From Paenibacillus apiarius (GTDB lineage Bacteria > Bacillota > Bacilli > Paenibacillales > Paenibacillaceae), in assembly GCF_017052585.1 (NCBI RefSeq), contig NZ_JAFFHZ010000001.1, forward strand, positions 3,762,001 to 3,826,000: 64,000 nt of DNA, in the 5' to 3' direction. Shown here piece by piece: positions 43,944-52,760 of the stretch. How positions within the stretch are numbered: the first letter of the stretch is position 1; every line of letters starts with the position of its first letter. The notes below the pieces were generated by a model. The model had not been told where the DNA came from, did not search any database, and saw nothing but the letters and a program-made list of their open reading frames with translations. Made by a program: the position numbers and the translations under genes.

Positions 43944-44711
43944 ATGGGTTATCCGCAAGATTTGTTATCGAGCCGCTCCATTATCAAGCGTGGCAACTTT
44001 GCTTTAATTCCGCCGGAAGGCTTGGTTAAAAATATTGTGCCTGGCTTTGAACAATGTGATTTGACGATTTTGGCTTCCCCGCGTCTCGGCGCCAAATTCG
44101 TCGATTATGTGGTGACGATGCACGAGGGGGGCAAGAACGTGCAAGGCTTCGGCGAAGCTGGCGTGGAAACATTCGTGTACTGTATGGAAGGCCGGGTGAA
44201 GGCTTCCGCGGATGAAGAGTCATTCTCGCTGCAGGAAGGCGGTTACTTGTATTGTCCGCCGGGCGTTAAGCTGTACTTGGAGAACGAGCAGGCTGAGGAT
44301 ACGCGATTGTTTTTGTACAAGCAGAAATATACGCCGCTGGAAGGGAATGCCTCTACTCCATGGGTTGTTGCGGGGAACGTGCACGATATTGAGGAAATCG
44401 ATTACGACGGCATGATGAATGTGAAGCTGAAGGACTTGCTTCCAACTGATCTTGCGTTCGATATGAATTTTCATATTTTGTCGTTTGAGCCAGGCGGCTG
44501 TCATCCGTTCGTGGAGACGCATTATCAAGAGCATGGGGCGATTATGCTGTCCGGTGAGGGCGTCTATAATCTGGACAATGAATGGATACCGATTAAAAAA
44601 GGGGATTACCTGTATATGGGGCCTTATGTGCCGCAAGCGACTTACGCCGTAGGCAGAGAACCGTTCGCCTACTTGTATTCCAAAGATTGTAACCGGGATG
44701 CGTCCCTGTAA
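43944..44711 (+). CDS. allE: (S)-ureidoglycine aminohydrolase AllE
   Basis: A 255-residue bicupin that releases ammonia from ureidoglycine to form (S)-ureidoglycolate. The C-terminal cupin keeps the Mn-binding set: Glu and His in VETHYQEHGAIML and a downstream Gln/His in GPYVPQATY. The N-terminal start (LSSRSIIKRGNFALIPPEGLVKN) is typical of YlbA. ATG 43944 follows AAGGAGAG; a GTG at 43935 is too close to it. It acts directly after AllC. Confidence 0.93.
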   Translation: MGYPQDLLSSRSIIKRGNFALIPPEGLVKNIVPGFEQCDLTILASPRLGAKFVDYVVTMHEGGKNVQGFGEAGVETFVYCMEGRVKASADEESFSLQEGGYLYCPPGVKLYLENEQAEDTRLFLYKQKYTPLEGNASTPWVVAGNVHDIEEIDYDGMMNVKLKDLLPTDLAFDMNFHILSFEPGGCHPFVETHYQEHGAIMLSGEGVYNLDNEWIPIKKGDYLYMGPYVPQATYAVGREPFAYLYSKDCNRDASL

Positions 44712-44791
44712 GCGATATGGATCAACCGCTACCTGTTGCCGGCCGAACCGGCAGCAGGCGGAGGCGGAATACATGCAAAGAGGGAATTGAC

Positions 44792-45841
44792 ATGAGAGTA
44801 ACCAAACGGAAACTGCATGAGCTTATCCAAACAAAATTGTCCCGTGCCGGATTGTCTGCCGGCCATGCGGATGTGGTGGCGGACGTGCTCGTTCATGCCG
44901 ATGTCCGCGGCGTCCATTCGCATGGCGCCATGCGGGTCGAATATTATGCGGAGCGCATTGCGAAAGGCGGAACGAACGTGAACCCTCGCTTTACGTTCAA
45001 CAAGACAGGGCCATGCTCCGCCGTGTTCGACGGGGATAACGGCGCCGGGCATGTGGCGGCCAAGCAGGCGATGGAAGAGGCAGTGAATATAGCCAAGGAA
45101 CACGGCGTTGCCGTGGTTGGGGTAAGACAAATCGGGCACAGCGGCTCCCTGTCCTATTATGTGCAGCAAGCGGCGCGGGAAGGGTTAATTGGCCTCTCCG
45201 TCTGCCAATCCGATCCGATGGTCGTGCCTTTCGGCGGGGCCGAGCCTTATTATGGCACGAATCCGATTGCCTTCGCCGCGCCCGGCGAAGGCAGCGCGCT
45301 CATGACCTTCGATATGGCGACGACTGTCCAAGCTTGGGGGAAGATTTTGCATGCCCGTTCGAAGCACGAGCCGATTCCGGATACATGGGCGGTGGATGAA
45401 CGGGGCGTGAGGACGAATGATCCGTTTCAAGTACACGCGCTGCTTCCGATTGCAGGTCCGAAAGGATACGGTTTGATGATGATGGTCGATGTGCTGTCCG
45501 GCATTTTGCTGGGTCTGCCATTCGGCAACCAGGTCAGCTCGATGTACCACGACCTGACCGAAGGCCGGAATCTGGGCCAGCTTCATATTGTGCTTGACCC
45601 GTCCTTTTTTACCGATCTGGAGACGTTCCGGCGCAACATCTCGAAGACGATGCGTGATTTGAACGGCATTAATCCGGCCCCGGGCTTCGAGCGCGTTCTC
45701 TATCCGGGTCAGAATTATGACCTAATCGAGCAGGAGAACGAAGCTAACGGCATTGAGATTGTAGATGAGGTATATGACTATCTCGTGTCGGATGTCGTTC
45801 ATAACAACACTTACGATCATAAAGATCCGTTCGCCACGTAA
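44792..45841 (+). CDS. allD: Ureidoglycolate dehydrogenase AllD
   Basis: A 349-residue NAD(P)-dependent dehydrogenase of the Ldh2/malate-lactate family, the same length as E. coli AllD. It oxidises ureidoglycolate to oxalurate. Landmarks: HADVRGVHSHGAMR near residue 40 (catalytic His), GVRQIGHSGSLSYY near 112, and GPKGYGLMMMVDVLSG near 225. AGAGGGA precedes ATG 44792; the frame runs upstream to 44717 without a ribosome site. This oxidation directs nitrogen to the oxamate branch rather than to glyoxylate. Confidence 0.92.
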   Translation: MRVTKRKLHELIQTKLSRAGLSAGHADVVADVLVHADVRGVHSHGAMRVEYYAERIAKGGTNVNPRFTFNKTGPCSAVFDGDNGAGHVAAKQAMEEAVNIAKEHGVAVVGVRQIGHSGSLSYYVQQAAREGLIGLSVCQSDPMVVPFGGAEPYYGTNPIAFAAPGEGSALMTFDMATTVQAWGKILHARSKHEPIPDTWAVDERGVRTNDPFQVHALLPIAGPKGYGLMMMVDVLSGILLGLPFGNQVSSMYHDLTEGRNLGQLHIVLDPSFFTDLETFRRNISKTMRDLNGINPAPGFERVLYPGQNYDLIEQENEANGIEIVDEVYDYLVSDVVHNNTYDHKDPFAT

Positions 45842-45899
45842 CAGTTGCATGATAGGAAATGTCAATACAATCAAAACGGACAACCAGAGGTGAACCAAA

Positions 45900-47660
45900 A
45901 TGCTGCATACGATCATTAAAAAAAATTCGTATCAAGATTCAGTCAATTTGATGCTTCTGACCAATCATATTTCTGCGCTTGAAGGCGTGACGCAAGCGTC
46001 TATCATGATGGGGACGCCGGCCAACAAGGACATTATGCGCAATTCCGGATTGTATACGGATGAGTTGGAGCAGGCTGGAGCCAACGATATGTGCATTGTT
46101 ATCGATGCCGAGGCGCACAGCAAGCTGGATGATATTCTCGCTGCCGTTGACAGCTTCTTAAGCGACCAATCGGTCAGCAGCAGCCAGTCTTCCATCGAGA
46201 GCGTACGCTCGTGGGAGCGCGCGCTGAAGGAGAACCCGAATGCCAATCTGGCCATTATTTCGGTACCCGGTCAATACGCGGCGGCAGAAGCGGACAAAGC
46301 GCTCGATTATGGCCTGCACGCCTTCATTTTTAGCGACAATGTGCCGGTGGAAGAAGAGTTGAGCCTGAAACGGAAGGCTCATGACAAAGGGCTGCTTGTG
46401 ATGGGTCCTGATTGCGGCACGGGTATTTTGTCAGGCGTTCCGATTGCCTTCGCGAATCGGGTGAAAGCGGGCAATATCGGCATCGTCGGCGCCTCAGGCA
46501 CAGGCATTCAAGAGGTGACGACGCTGATCGACCGTATGGGCGGCGGCATCAGTCACGCGATTGGCACCGGAGGACGTGACCTCTCGGAGACCGTCGGCGC
46601 GATTACAATGTTGGACGGCATCCGCGGGCTGGCGCACAATGACCAGACCGAGGTGATCGTCATCGTGTCCAAGCCGCCTGCCAAGGCGGTGCGCGATAAG
46701 GTGGTGCGCGAGCTGCAAGGACTCGCGAAGCCGGTGGTCACCCTTTTCCTCGGAGAGAAGCCCGCCGTACACGAAGGGAATGTCTATCAAGCCTATACGT
46801 TGGAGGAAGCGGCGATGATTGCGATCGACCTGGCCAAAGGCGCCGCAGTGGAGCCGCTGTATAGCTTGCCGCTCGATGTGCCGGAGACAGTATTGAATCC
46901 GGGCCAGACCTCGATTCAGGGCTTGTATGCCGGCGGCACATTGGCTGCCGAAGCGGCGATGCTCATCGCGGATGCGCTTAAGCTGAAGGACGGGCTTATT
47001 CATGAGGCCGGTTATGTCCTCAAATCGAGCGGTCATGCCATAGTTGATTTGGGCGACGATATGTATACGCAAGGCAAGCCGCATCCGATGATCGATCCGG
47101 CTACTCGGATTCAGCATATCGAGAAGGCGGCGCAAGATCCAGCCACGGCGGTCATTTTGTTCGATGTCGTGCTGGGGTACGGCGGCCATAACGACATGGC
47201 GGGCGTGCTGGCGCCGGCTATCGAGAAGGCGGCAGCCAAGGCGAAGGCGGAAGGGCGCAACCTCTATTTTGTGGCGGCACTGTGCGGCACTCATCAAGAT
47301 CCGCAGTCTTATGCGGAGCAGAAGCGTAGGTTCGAACAGGCAGGCGTAATTGTCAAAGAGAGCAACAATCAAGCGGTGCGCACTGTGCTGGCCATGATGA
47401 AGCTCGGCCTTGAAGACGTGCCGAAGGCGCATCGTCCGGCGGCAACGGCTGTTCCCGAAGCGTTCTCCGCCTCTGCTGCTGTCGAAGCGCTGCTTGGCGG
47501 GAAGCCATCCGTCATTAATGTGGGTTTGCAGAAGTTTACGGAAGCCATTACTGCAAGCGGTGCCACGGCGCTCCAGTACGATTGGCGGCCGGTTGCAGGA
47601 GGCAGCGTGAAGATGCAGCGCATATTAAGCCAATTGAACGATTACCGGTTCACGAATTAA
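45900..47660 (+). CDS. allF: FdrA (AllF), oxamate carbamoyltransferase subunit
   Basis: A 586-residue protein with a succinyl-CoA-synthetase-like fold: an N-terminal domain (about 1-115), a CoA-binding-like Rossmann part with VMGPDCGTGI and NIGIVGASGTGIQEVT near residue 190, and a ligase-like C-terminal half (LFDVVLGYGGHNDMAGV near 420). In E. coli FdrA is encoded next to YlbE and YlbF in the allantoin cluster, and the three genes have been connected to oxamate carbamoyltransferase (oxalurate plus phosphate giving oxamate and carbamoyl phosphate). AGAGGTGAACC precedes the ATG. The position after allD fits this exactly. No acyl-CoA synthesis need be assumed. Confidence 0.87.
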   Translation: MLHTIIKKNSYQDSVNLMLLTNHISALEGVTQASIMMGTPANKDIMRNSGLYTDELEQAGANDMCIVIDAEAHSKLDDILAAVDSFLSDQSVSSSQSSIESVRSWERALKENPNANLAIISVPGQYAAAEADKALDYGLHAFIFSDNVPVEEELSLKRKAHDKGLLVMGPDCGTGILSGVPIAFANRVKAGNIGIVGASGTGIQEVTTLIDRMGGGISHAIGTGGRDLSETVGAITMLDGIRGLAHNDQTEVIVIVSKPPAKAVRDKVVRELQGLAKPVVTLFLGEKPAVHEGNVYQAYTLEEAAMIAIDLAKGAAVEPLYSLPLDVPETVLNPGQTSIQGLYAGGTLAAEAAMLIADALKLKDGLIHEAGYVLKSSGHAIVDLGDDMYTQGKPHPMIDPATRIQHIEKAAQDPATAVILFDVVLGYGGHNDMAGVLAPAIEKAAAKAKAEGRNLYFVAALCGTHQDPQSYAEQKRRFEQAGVIVKESNNQAVRTVLAMMKLGLEDVPKAHRPAATAVPEAFSASAAVEALLGGKPSVINVGLQKFTEAITASGATALQYDWRPVAGGSVKMQRILSQLNDYRFTN

Positions 47661-47724
47661 CTTAATAACCGCGTCAATGATGAATAATCGACGCCGCAGA
47701 TGAACAGCTGGGAGGAAATCTCAT

Positions 47725-48984
47725 ATGAAATATCAGACTATTGATGAAGCCAATCAGGCGGTTATTGATAAAATTGCCGGCGGAACGCCGTTTCTCGTCG
47801 ATGTGGTGCCGGCACGCACCGTCATTCCGGAGTTGGAAGGGAAGACGCTGCTGCATGCGGGGCCGCCGATAGCATACAAGGACATGACGGGCCCGATGCA
47901 AGGCTCATGCGTAGGCGCCGCTTTATTCGAGGGCTGGGCGAAGGATGAAACGGAGGCCCGCGCCATGCTTGAACGGGGCGACATCCATTTCATCCCGTGC
48001 CACCATGTCAAGGCAGTCGGCCCTATGGGAGGAATCACGTCCGGCAATATGCCGGTATTCGTAGTCAATAACCGTTCCGAAGGCAATGAGGCTTACTGCA
48101 TCATGAATGAAGGCATCGGCAAGGTGCTTCGCTTCGGCGCTTATTCGGAAGAGGTCGTCACCCGATTGACATGGATGAAGGACGTGCTTGGTCCGGTGCT
48201 TTCCCGAGCGCTCAAGGCGACGAAGGAAGGACTTAACCTGAACGTCATGATCGCGAAGGCGGTTACGATGGGAGATGAATTCCATCAACGCAACATTGCC
48301 GCTTCGCTCGTCTTTTTGAAAGAAATCAGTCCTTATATCGTCAATCTCGATATGGATAAGCAAGAGATGCGGAACGTCATCAAATTTTTGGCGGACACCG
48401 ATCAGTTCTTCTTGAACATCATGATGGCAGCGACCAAGGCCGTGATGGATGGAGCCCGCACGATCGAAGCAGGCACGGTCGTCACCGCCATGTGCCGGAA
48501 CGGAAGAGACTTCGGAATCCGCATCAGCGGCATGGGAGACGAATGGTTTACCGCACCCGTAAACACGCCGCAGGGGCTCTTCTTCACCGGATATTCGCAA
48601 GCAGACGCCAATCCGGATATCGGCGACAGCGCCATTACGGAAACGTTCGGCGTCGGAGGGATGGCAATGATTGCCGCGCCGGGCGTTACGCGGTTTGTCG
48701 GCGCCGGAGGATTTCAAGATGCCTTGGCAACGAGTAACGAAATGGTCGAGATTTCTATCGACCAGAACCCGAACTTTACGGTCCCGACCTGGAACTTCCG
48801 CGGCATTTGTCTCGGTATTGATGCGAGGAAGGTAGTGGAAACAGGAATTACGCCTGTCATTAATACCGGTATCGCCCACAAGGAACCGGGAGTGGGGCAG
48901 ATTGGCGCCGGTACGGTTCGTCCGCCTGTGGAATGCTTTGAGAAAGCGCTTGAAGCTTATGCGTCCAAGCTCGGACTCTTGTAA
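47725..48984 (+). CDS. allG: DUF1116 protein YlbE (AllG), oxamate carbamoyltransferase subunit
   Basis: A 419-residue DUF1116 protein, the same length as E. coli YlbE. Conserved parts are RTVIPELEGKTLLHAGPP near residue 33, GPMQGSCVGAALFEGWA near 58, PCHHVKAVGPMGGITSGNMP near 92, and TGIAHKEPGVGQIGAG near 384. It is cytoplasmic with no known catalytic motif. It always occurs with FdrA and YlbF in allantoin or purine clusters. GGGAGGA precedes the ATG. Confidence 0.87.
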   Translation: MKYQTIDEANQAVIDKIAGGTPFLVDVVPARTVIPELEGKTLLHAGPPIAYKDMTGPMQGSCVGAALFEGWAKDETEARAMLERGDIHFIPCHHVKAVGPMGGITSGNMPVFVVNNRSEGNEAYCIMNEGIGKVLRFGAYSEEVVTRLTWMKDVLGPVLSRALKATKEGLNLNVMIAKAVTMGDEFHQRNIAASLVFLKEISPYIVNLDMDKQEMRNVIKFLADTDQFFLNIMMAATKAVMDGARTIEAGTVVTAMCRNGRDFGIRISGMGDEWFTAPVNTPQGLFFTGYSQADANPDIGDSAITETFGVGGMAMIAAPGVTRFVGAGGFQDALATSNEMVEISIDQNPNFTVPTWNFRGICLGIDARKVVETGITPVINTGIAHKEPGVGQIGAGTVRPPVECFEKALEAYASKLGLL

Positions 48985-49009
48985 CGCACCGCTATATACG
49001 TCGTGTATC

Positions 49010-49963
49010 ATGGGGGAGGAGGTTCACGCTCAACTTGCGGCACTCCTCTCCCGGAGGCCGATCGGACGCGTCCACAGCATCTTCGAGAACGGAATCAACT
49101 TGGCTATGGGAGACGCGCTGGTATTTGTCGGGACAACGAAGAACGGCAGACTTCCGTTCGGGATTCATATGGGACAAGAGAGCGTGAGAAGGCTGCGCTT
49201 CTATGTCAGACGTTATGACGCAGTAGTTGCAGGGACGCCAGACATGATTCAATTCCATCATCCCGCATATCCGTTTATGCTTGATCTTTCGCAAGCCGCG
49301 CCATTCCATTATGGAATCTGTGCCGATCGTTACCGCACTTTTCGTGATATATTTCACGTGAACACATTTATGAAGATATGTCTTTCTTGGGGCGTGCCGA
49401 CCGGACTCGATGTGGAATGGGACCGCTTTCTCGCGAATAATTATATGCCGGATGACCCGCAGTACGTCACGGTACAGCATGCGGAACAACTGCTTGATGC
49501 CTTGTTGTCTGGCGAAGTCCGTGTCATCGAATCGCATTTGCGCTATTTTCTTGGCCGCGGGAAAGGGCTGACGCCATCGGGAGACGACTTTCTTATCGGA
49601 TTGTTGGCCGTCCATACGATGACACAAGCTTTTCATCCGTCTTTTTTAACCACCTTGCGTCATATTGTAGAAAGAGAAGACATCACGACGGACGTGAGCA
49701 AGGCTTATTTGCTCCATGCGCTGCATGGCCGTTTCAGCGACAAAGTAACCCATGTATTGAACGCGATGTTTACGGAAGATACATCTCGTTTTCAAGCCAA
49801 GCTTGCACAATTGCTGCACACCGGACACAGCTCCGGAATCGATACGGCATTCGGGATCGCCAATGCCATCATGGCCCTAAGGAGGTATGAACATGTCAGA
49901 ACGAGTTGTGATTGCATTGGGGGGCAACGCCATTTTGCAGCCTCATCAAGAAGCAACCTATGA
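49010..49963 (+). CDS. allH: DUF2877 protein YlbF (AllH), oxamate carbamoyltransferase subunit
   Basis: A 317-residue DUF2877 protein. The conserved GRGKGLTPSGDDFLIGLL near residue 185 and the C-terminal GHSSGIDTAFGI are the family marks. The frame runs into allG, but ATG 49010 is the first sensible start, 26 bp after the allG stop. Oddly, the only strong Shine-Dalgarno-like run (GGGGGAGGAGG) begins just after this ATG rather than before it, so initiation may depend on coupling to allG. The last 71 bp overlap arcC in another frame. It is the third subunit-like partner of FdrA and YlbE. Confidence 0.82.
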   Translation: MGEEVHAQLAALLSRRPIGRVHSIFENGINLAMGDALVFVGTTKNGRLPFGIHMGQESVRRLRFYVRRYDAVVAGTPDMIQFHHPAYPFMLDLSQAAPFHYGICADRYRTFRDIFHVNTFMKICLSWGVPTGLDVEWDRFLANNYMPDDPQYVTVQHAEQLLDALLSGEVRVIESHLRYFLGRGKGLTPSGDDFLIGLLAVHTMTQAFHPSFLTTLRHIVEREDITTDVSKAYLLHALHGRFSDKVTHVLNAMFTEDTSRFQAKLAQLLHTGHSSGIDTAFGIANAIMALRRYEHVRTSCDCIGGQRHFAASSRSNL

Positions 49964-50828
49964 GAACCAGCTTGAAAATGTACGGAGCAGCAGCGAAATT
50001 ATTGCCGATATCGTACAAAAGGGCTACGAAGTGGTCATTACGCACGGCAATGGTCCGCAGGTAGGATTGATTTTGCAGCAAAATGAAGAAGCGAAAGAGG
50101 TCGTCCCTCCATTTCCGCTAGACGTGTGCAATGCGAAGTCTCAAGGATTGATCGGTTACATGCTCGATCAATGCTTGAAGAATGAGCTGCGGAAGCGGGG
50201 ATTGACGCAGCAGGTCGTCAGTGTGCTGACACAAACGCAGGTGTCTCAGGAAGACGAAGCCTTCCGGCATCCGACTAAACCTATCGGCACCTTCTACAGC
50301 GAAGAGGAAGCCAAGCAGATGATACAGAAGAAGGGCTGGAACATGCGGGAAGATGCGGGCCGGGGGTGGCGTCGCGTCGTTCCTTCTCCGCAGCCGCAAT
50401 CCATTTTGGAGTCAGAGACCATTATGAAGCTTGTCGAGAGCGGAGCGATTGTCATTGCTTCCGGAGGCGGCGGCATTCCGGTTGTCCAACAGGAGGACGG
50501 AACGATTAAAGGCGTCGAAGCGGTCATCGACAAGGATCGCAGCGGACGCAAATTAGCCCAGGAAGCAAACGCCGATATCTTCATGATGGTGACCGATGTG
50601 AAGAATGTGTACATTCATTACGGAACACCGGAGCAGCAGGCGCTGGGCCAAATCAGTACGGGGGAAGCCAAACGCTATGTCCGGGAGGGGCATTTCTCCA
50701 CCGGCAGTATGGGGCCGAAGATGGAGGCGGCCGTGTCGTTTGCGGAACAAGGCAAGCATGCCATTATATGTTCGCTCGAAGAGGCCGCTTTGGCTCTCAA
50801 CGGAACAGCCGGGACGCATATTTCCTAA
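49893..50828 (+). CDS. arcC: Carbamate kinase (ArcC/AllK type)
   Basis: A 311-residue amino-acid-kinase-fold enzyme that makes ATP, CO2 and ammonia from carbamoyl phosphate and ADP. Motifs: VVIALGGNAIL at the start, THGNGPQVG near residue 53, ASGGGGIPVV near 193, DKDRSGRKLAQE near 217, and GSMGPKMEAA near 276. No arginine deiminase or ornithine carbamoyltransferase is nearby, so its carbamoyl phosphate should come from oxalurate phosphorolysis. AAGGAGGT lies 6 bp before ATG 49893. It closes the operon. Confidence 0.95.
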   Translation: MSERVVIALGGNAILQPHQEATYENQLENVRSSSEIIADIVQKGYEVVITHGNGPQVGLILQQNEEAKEVVPPFPLDVCNAKSQGLIGYMLDQCLKNELRKRGLTQQVVSVLTQTQVSQEDEAFRHPTKPIGTFYSEEEAKQMIQKKGWNMREDAGRGWRRVVPSPQPQSILESETIMKLVESGAIVIASGGGGIPVVQQEDGTIKGVEAVIDKDRSGRKLAQEANADIFMMVTDVKNVYIHYGTPEQQALGQISTGEAKRYVREGHFSTGSMGPKMEAAVSFAEQGKHAIICSLEEAALALNGTAGTHIS

Positions 50829-50844
50829 TTACGCCGGCACAAAC

Positions 50845-50894
50845 AAAGAGGCTGCAGCAAGCGGCAACATACCGCCTGCACACAGCCTCTTTTT
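50845..50894. terminator. Bidirectional terminator between arcC and the NifU-like gene
   Basis: AAAGAGGCTG and CAGCCTCTTT with inner GCGG/CCGC, then TTTT; A-rich on the left. Confidence 0.85.
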
Positions 50895-50896
50895 CA

Positions 50897-51142
50897 TTAA
50901 AATACTTGAACAACTTCCTTAACGCCTTCCACTTCTTCCACCAAAGCGCGTTCGATACCCGCTTTTAATGTAATGGTGGAGCTAGGGCAGCTGCCGCAAG
51001 CGCCCATTAAGCGCAGCTTTACGATGCCGTCCTCAACGTCGACCAATTCGACGTCGCCGCCGTCGCGTTGCAGAAACGGGCGCAGTTTATCCAACACTTC
51101 CAGCACTTCGTCGTACATGCCGACTTGTGTATTTTCGCTCAT
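50897..51142 (-). CDS. yutI: NifU C-terminal-domain Fe-S carrier (YutI-like)
   Basis: An 81-residue NifU_C domain protein. The CxxC of GACGSCPSS near residue 50 binds a transferable Fe-S cluster, and [11 protein letters not shown] is the family mark. It would deliver clusters to apo-proteins such as the radical SAM enzyme MqnE encoded nearby. I start at ATG 51142, 9 bp after AAAGGAG; a TTG at 51151 touches that site. Confidence 0.92.
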   Translation of the reverse strand: MSENTQVGMYDEVLEVLDKLRPFLQRDGGDVELVDVEDGIVKLRLMGACGSCPSSTITLKAGIERALVEEVEGVKEVVQVF

Positions 51143-51232
51143 TTTTGCCAACTCCTTTCATCCATGCTGCTTTTATTATATTATAAAGCTAACTGAATTC
51201 AAAGGCGCAAGATGAAGGAAGGGATAAAGTCA

Positions 51233-51487
51233 ATGCGGCCGATCATAGAATTCTGCGTCAACAATATGCACCATGGGACAGATAGCGTTATGAAGCGCTT
51301 CGAACAGAATCCAGAATATGATGTGCTGGAGTATGGGTGTCTCGGTCAGTGCGGAGAATGTTATATGTTTCCGTTCGCTTATGTCAACGGAGAGATCGTA
51401 GCAGCGGAAGCCGCTGAGGAGCTCTATGATAAGATTATGGCAAAAATAGAAGAACTGAAAGCATGGGAGCAGTTGGACGTCGATTGA
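51233..51487 (+). CDS. yuzB: YuzB-family (DUF1450) protein
   Basis: An 84-residue protein starting MRPIIEFCVNNMHHG, with YGCLGQCGECYMFPFAYVNG in the middle. The three conserved cysteines (CLGQCGEC) suggest an Fe-S or metal site, but no function is proven. In B. subtilis yuzB is next to yutJ and yutI, as here. ATG 51233 follows GGAAGGGAT; the frame extends upstream to 51212. Confidence 0.9.
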   Translation: MRPIIEFCVNNMHHGTDSVMKRFEQNPEYDVLEYGCLGQCGECYMFPFAYVNGEIVAAEAAEELYDKIMAKIEELKAWEQLDVD

Positions 51488-51507
51488 CACGCTGCTCCCT
51501 TGTTTGT

Positions 51508-52581
51508 TTATCCTTTATGATGCTTGGACATCCATAATACTCCGCTCTTGATGACGCGAGGCACATAGCCAACGACGGCACGTTTGCCGACGACGCCGAA
51601 CCCGGATTTTTTGCCGAGCGCGCCCAGGACGCCCTTCAGCTTGATTTTGCCCAGTTTCGGCGTTTCTCCTTGCCACATCGCCCGTATGACGTCGGCAATC
51701 TGCTCGCCTTGGGCTCCCGCCGCTTGCGCGCTGGGAGAGAAGGGCAAACTTGCACAGTCTCCGACGACGAACACGTTCGGATAATCCGGAATTTGGTGAT
51801 ACGGGTTAATAATGACGCGTCCCTGCGGATCCTTCGGCACGAGCAGCTTCTGTACCGCTGCTACCGGTTGAATGCCTGCGGTCCATACGGTTACATGGGA
51901 ATGAATTTCCTCTTCCCCGTCATCCGTGCGATTGTAAATAACGCCGTCTTCCAGGCGGCTGACGTTGACATGGGAGCGAAGCTCAACCCCGTGCTCTTCG
52001 AACCAGCCGGACACGAAGCGCGATAGCTTCTCCGGGAAGGAGGACAGGACGCGGCCGCCGCGGTCCAAAATGCGAATGTTCAAGTCAGCCCGGCTCTCGC
52101 GCAGCTCCGCCGCCAGCTCGACCCCGCTCAGGCCGCCGCCGACAATATTGACTTGCCCGTAAGGCTTAATGTCATTCAGCAGCTGGTAGGTGCGTCTTGT
52201 GCTCGCGAGCGATTGTATGCTGTTGCCGAACTGCTCGGCCCCCTCGATGTTGTGGTATTTGTCGGTGCAGCCGAGCCCTATGACCAGATGATCATAGCTG
52301 AGCGGCTCGCCGTTGCTGAAATGAAGAAGCTGCGCATCCAAGTCAATCGCTTGCACGTTGCCATAGTGGATATGCACGCGCGGATCGTTGGGAAATTGAA
52401 CGCGAATCTCCACGTCCGACACCGCACCGGCAGCCAGCGCATAGTATTCTGTCTTTAAACCTTGATAGGGCATACGGTCAACCAATTCAAGCTGCACATC
52501 AGCAGGCAGTTCGCCCTCAAGCAAACGCCCGATGATGGCCAAACCTCCGTAGCCGCCTCCTAAAATGACGTATCGTTTCAT
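51508..52581 (-). CDS. yutJ: NDH-2-like FAD oxidoreductase (YutJ)
   Basis: A 357-residue two-dinucleotide-binding flavoprotein. The FAD motif GGGYGGLAIIG is at the N-terminus, the NAD motif VGGGLSGVELAAEL lies near residue 150, and VWTAGIQ and FVVGDCA complete the pattern. The C-terminal basic amphipathic region could touch the membrane. It resembles type II NADH dehydrogenases but is shorter than the second copy at 61184, and its quinone activity is unproven. It is convergent with yuzB. Confidence 0.87.
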   Translation of the reverse strand: MKRYVILGGGYGGLAIIGRLLEGELPADVQLELVDRMPYQGLKTEYYALAAGAVSDVEIRVQFPNDPRVHIHYGNVQAIDLDAQLLHFSNGEPLSYDHLVIGLGCTDKYHNIEGAEQFGNSIQSLASTRRTYQLLNDIKPYGQVNIVGGGLSGVELAAELRESRADLNIRILDRGGRVLSSFPEKLSRFVSGWFEEHGVELRSHVNVSRLEDGVIYNRTDDGEEEIHSHVTVWTAGIQPVAAVQKLLVPKDPQGRVIINPYHQIPDYPNVFVVGDCASLPFSPSAQAAGAQGEQIADVIRAMWQGETPKLGKIKLKGVLGALGKKSGFGVVGKRAVVGYVPRVIKSGVLWMSKHHKG

Positions 52582-52760
52582 CCTTTCGACTTCCCCCCAT
52601 GATGCCGAATATGTTAGAAAGATGTTGTGTCGCCGCTAGCGGCGAGTACGTCGTATGGCTCCACTCGTCTGTCTAGGTTGCCGATTCTTACGCTGTCTAT
52701 CCAAAAATAACATTAGGTTCTTATCTATATATCCTAAGTCAGCATACCAAAAAACCGTAA

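Noticed and set aside
52632-52645. Palindrome CGCCGCTAGCGGCG as an operator
   Set aside because: A lone GC-rich palindrome between the end of one gene's control region and the 3' end of mqnE; no spacing to a promoter supports a role.
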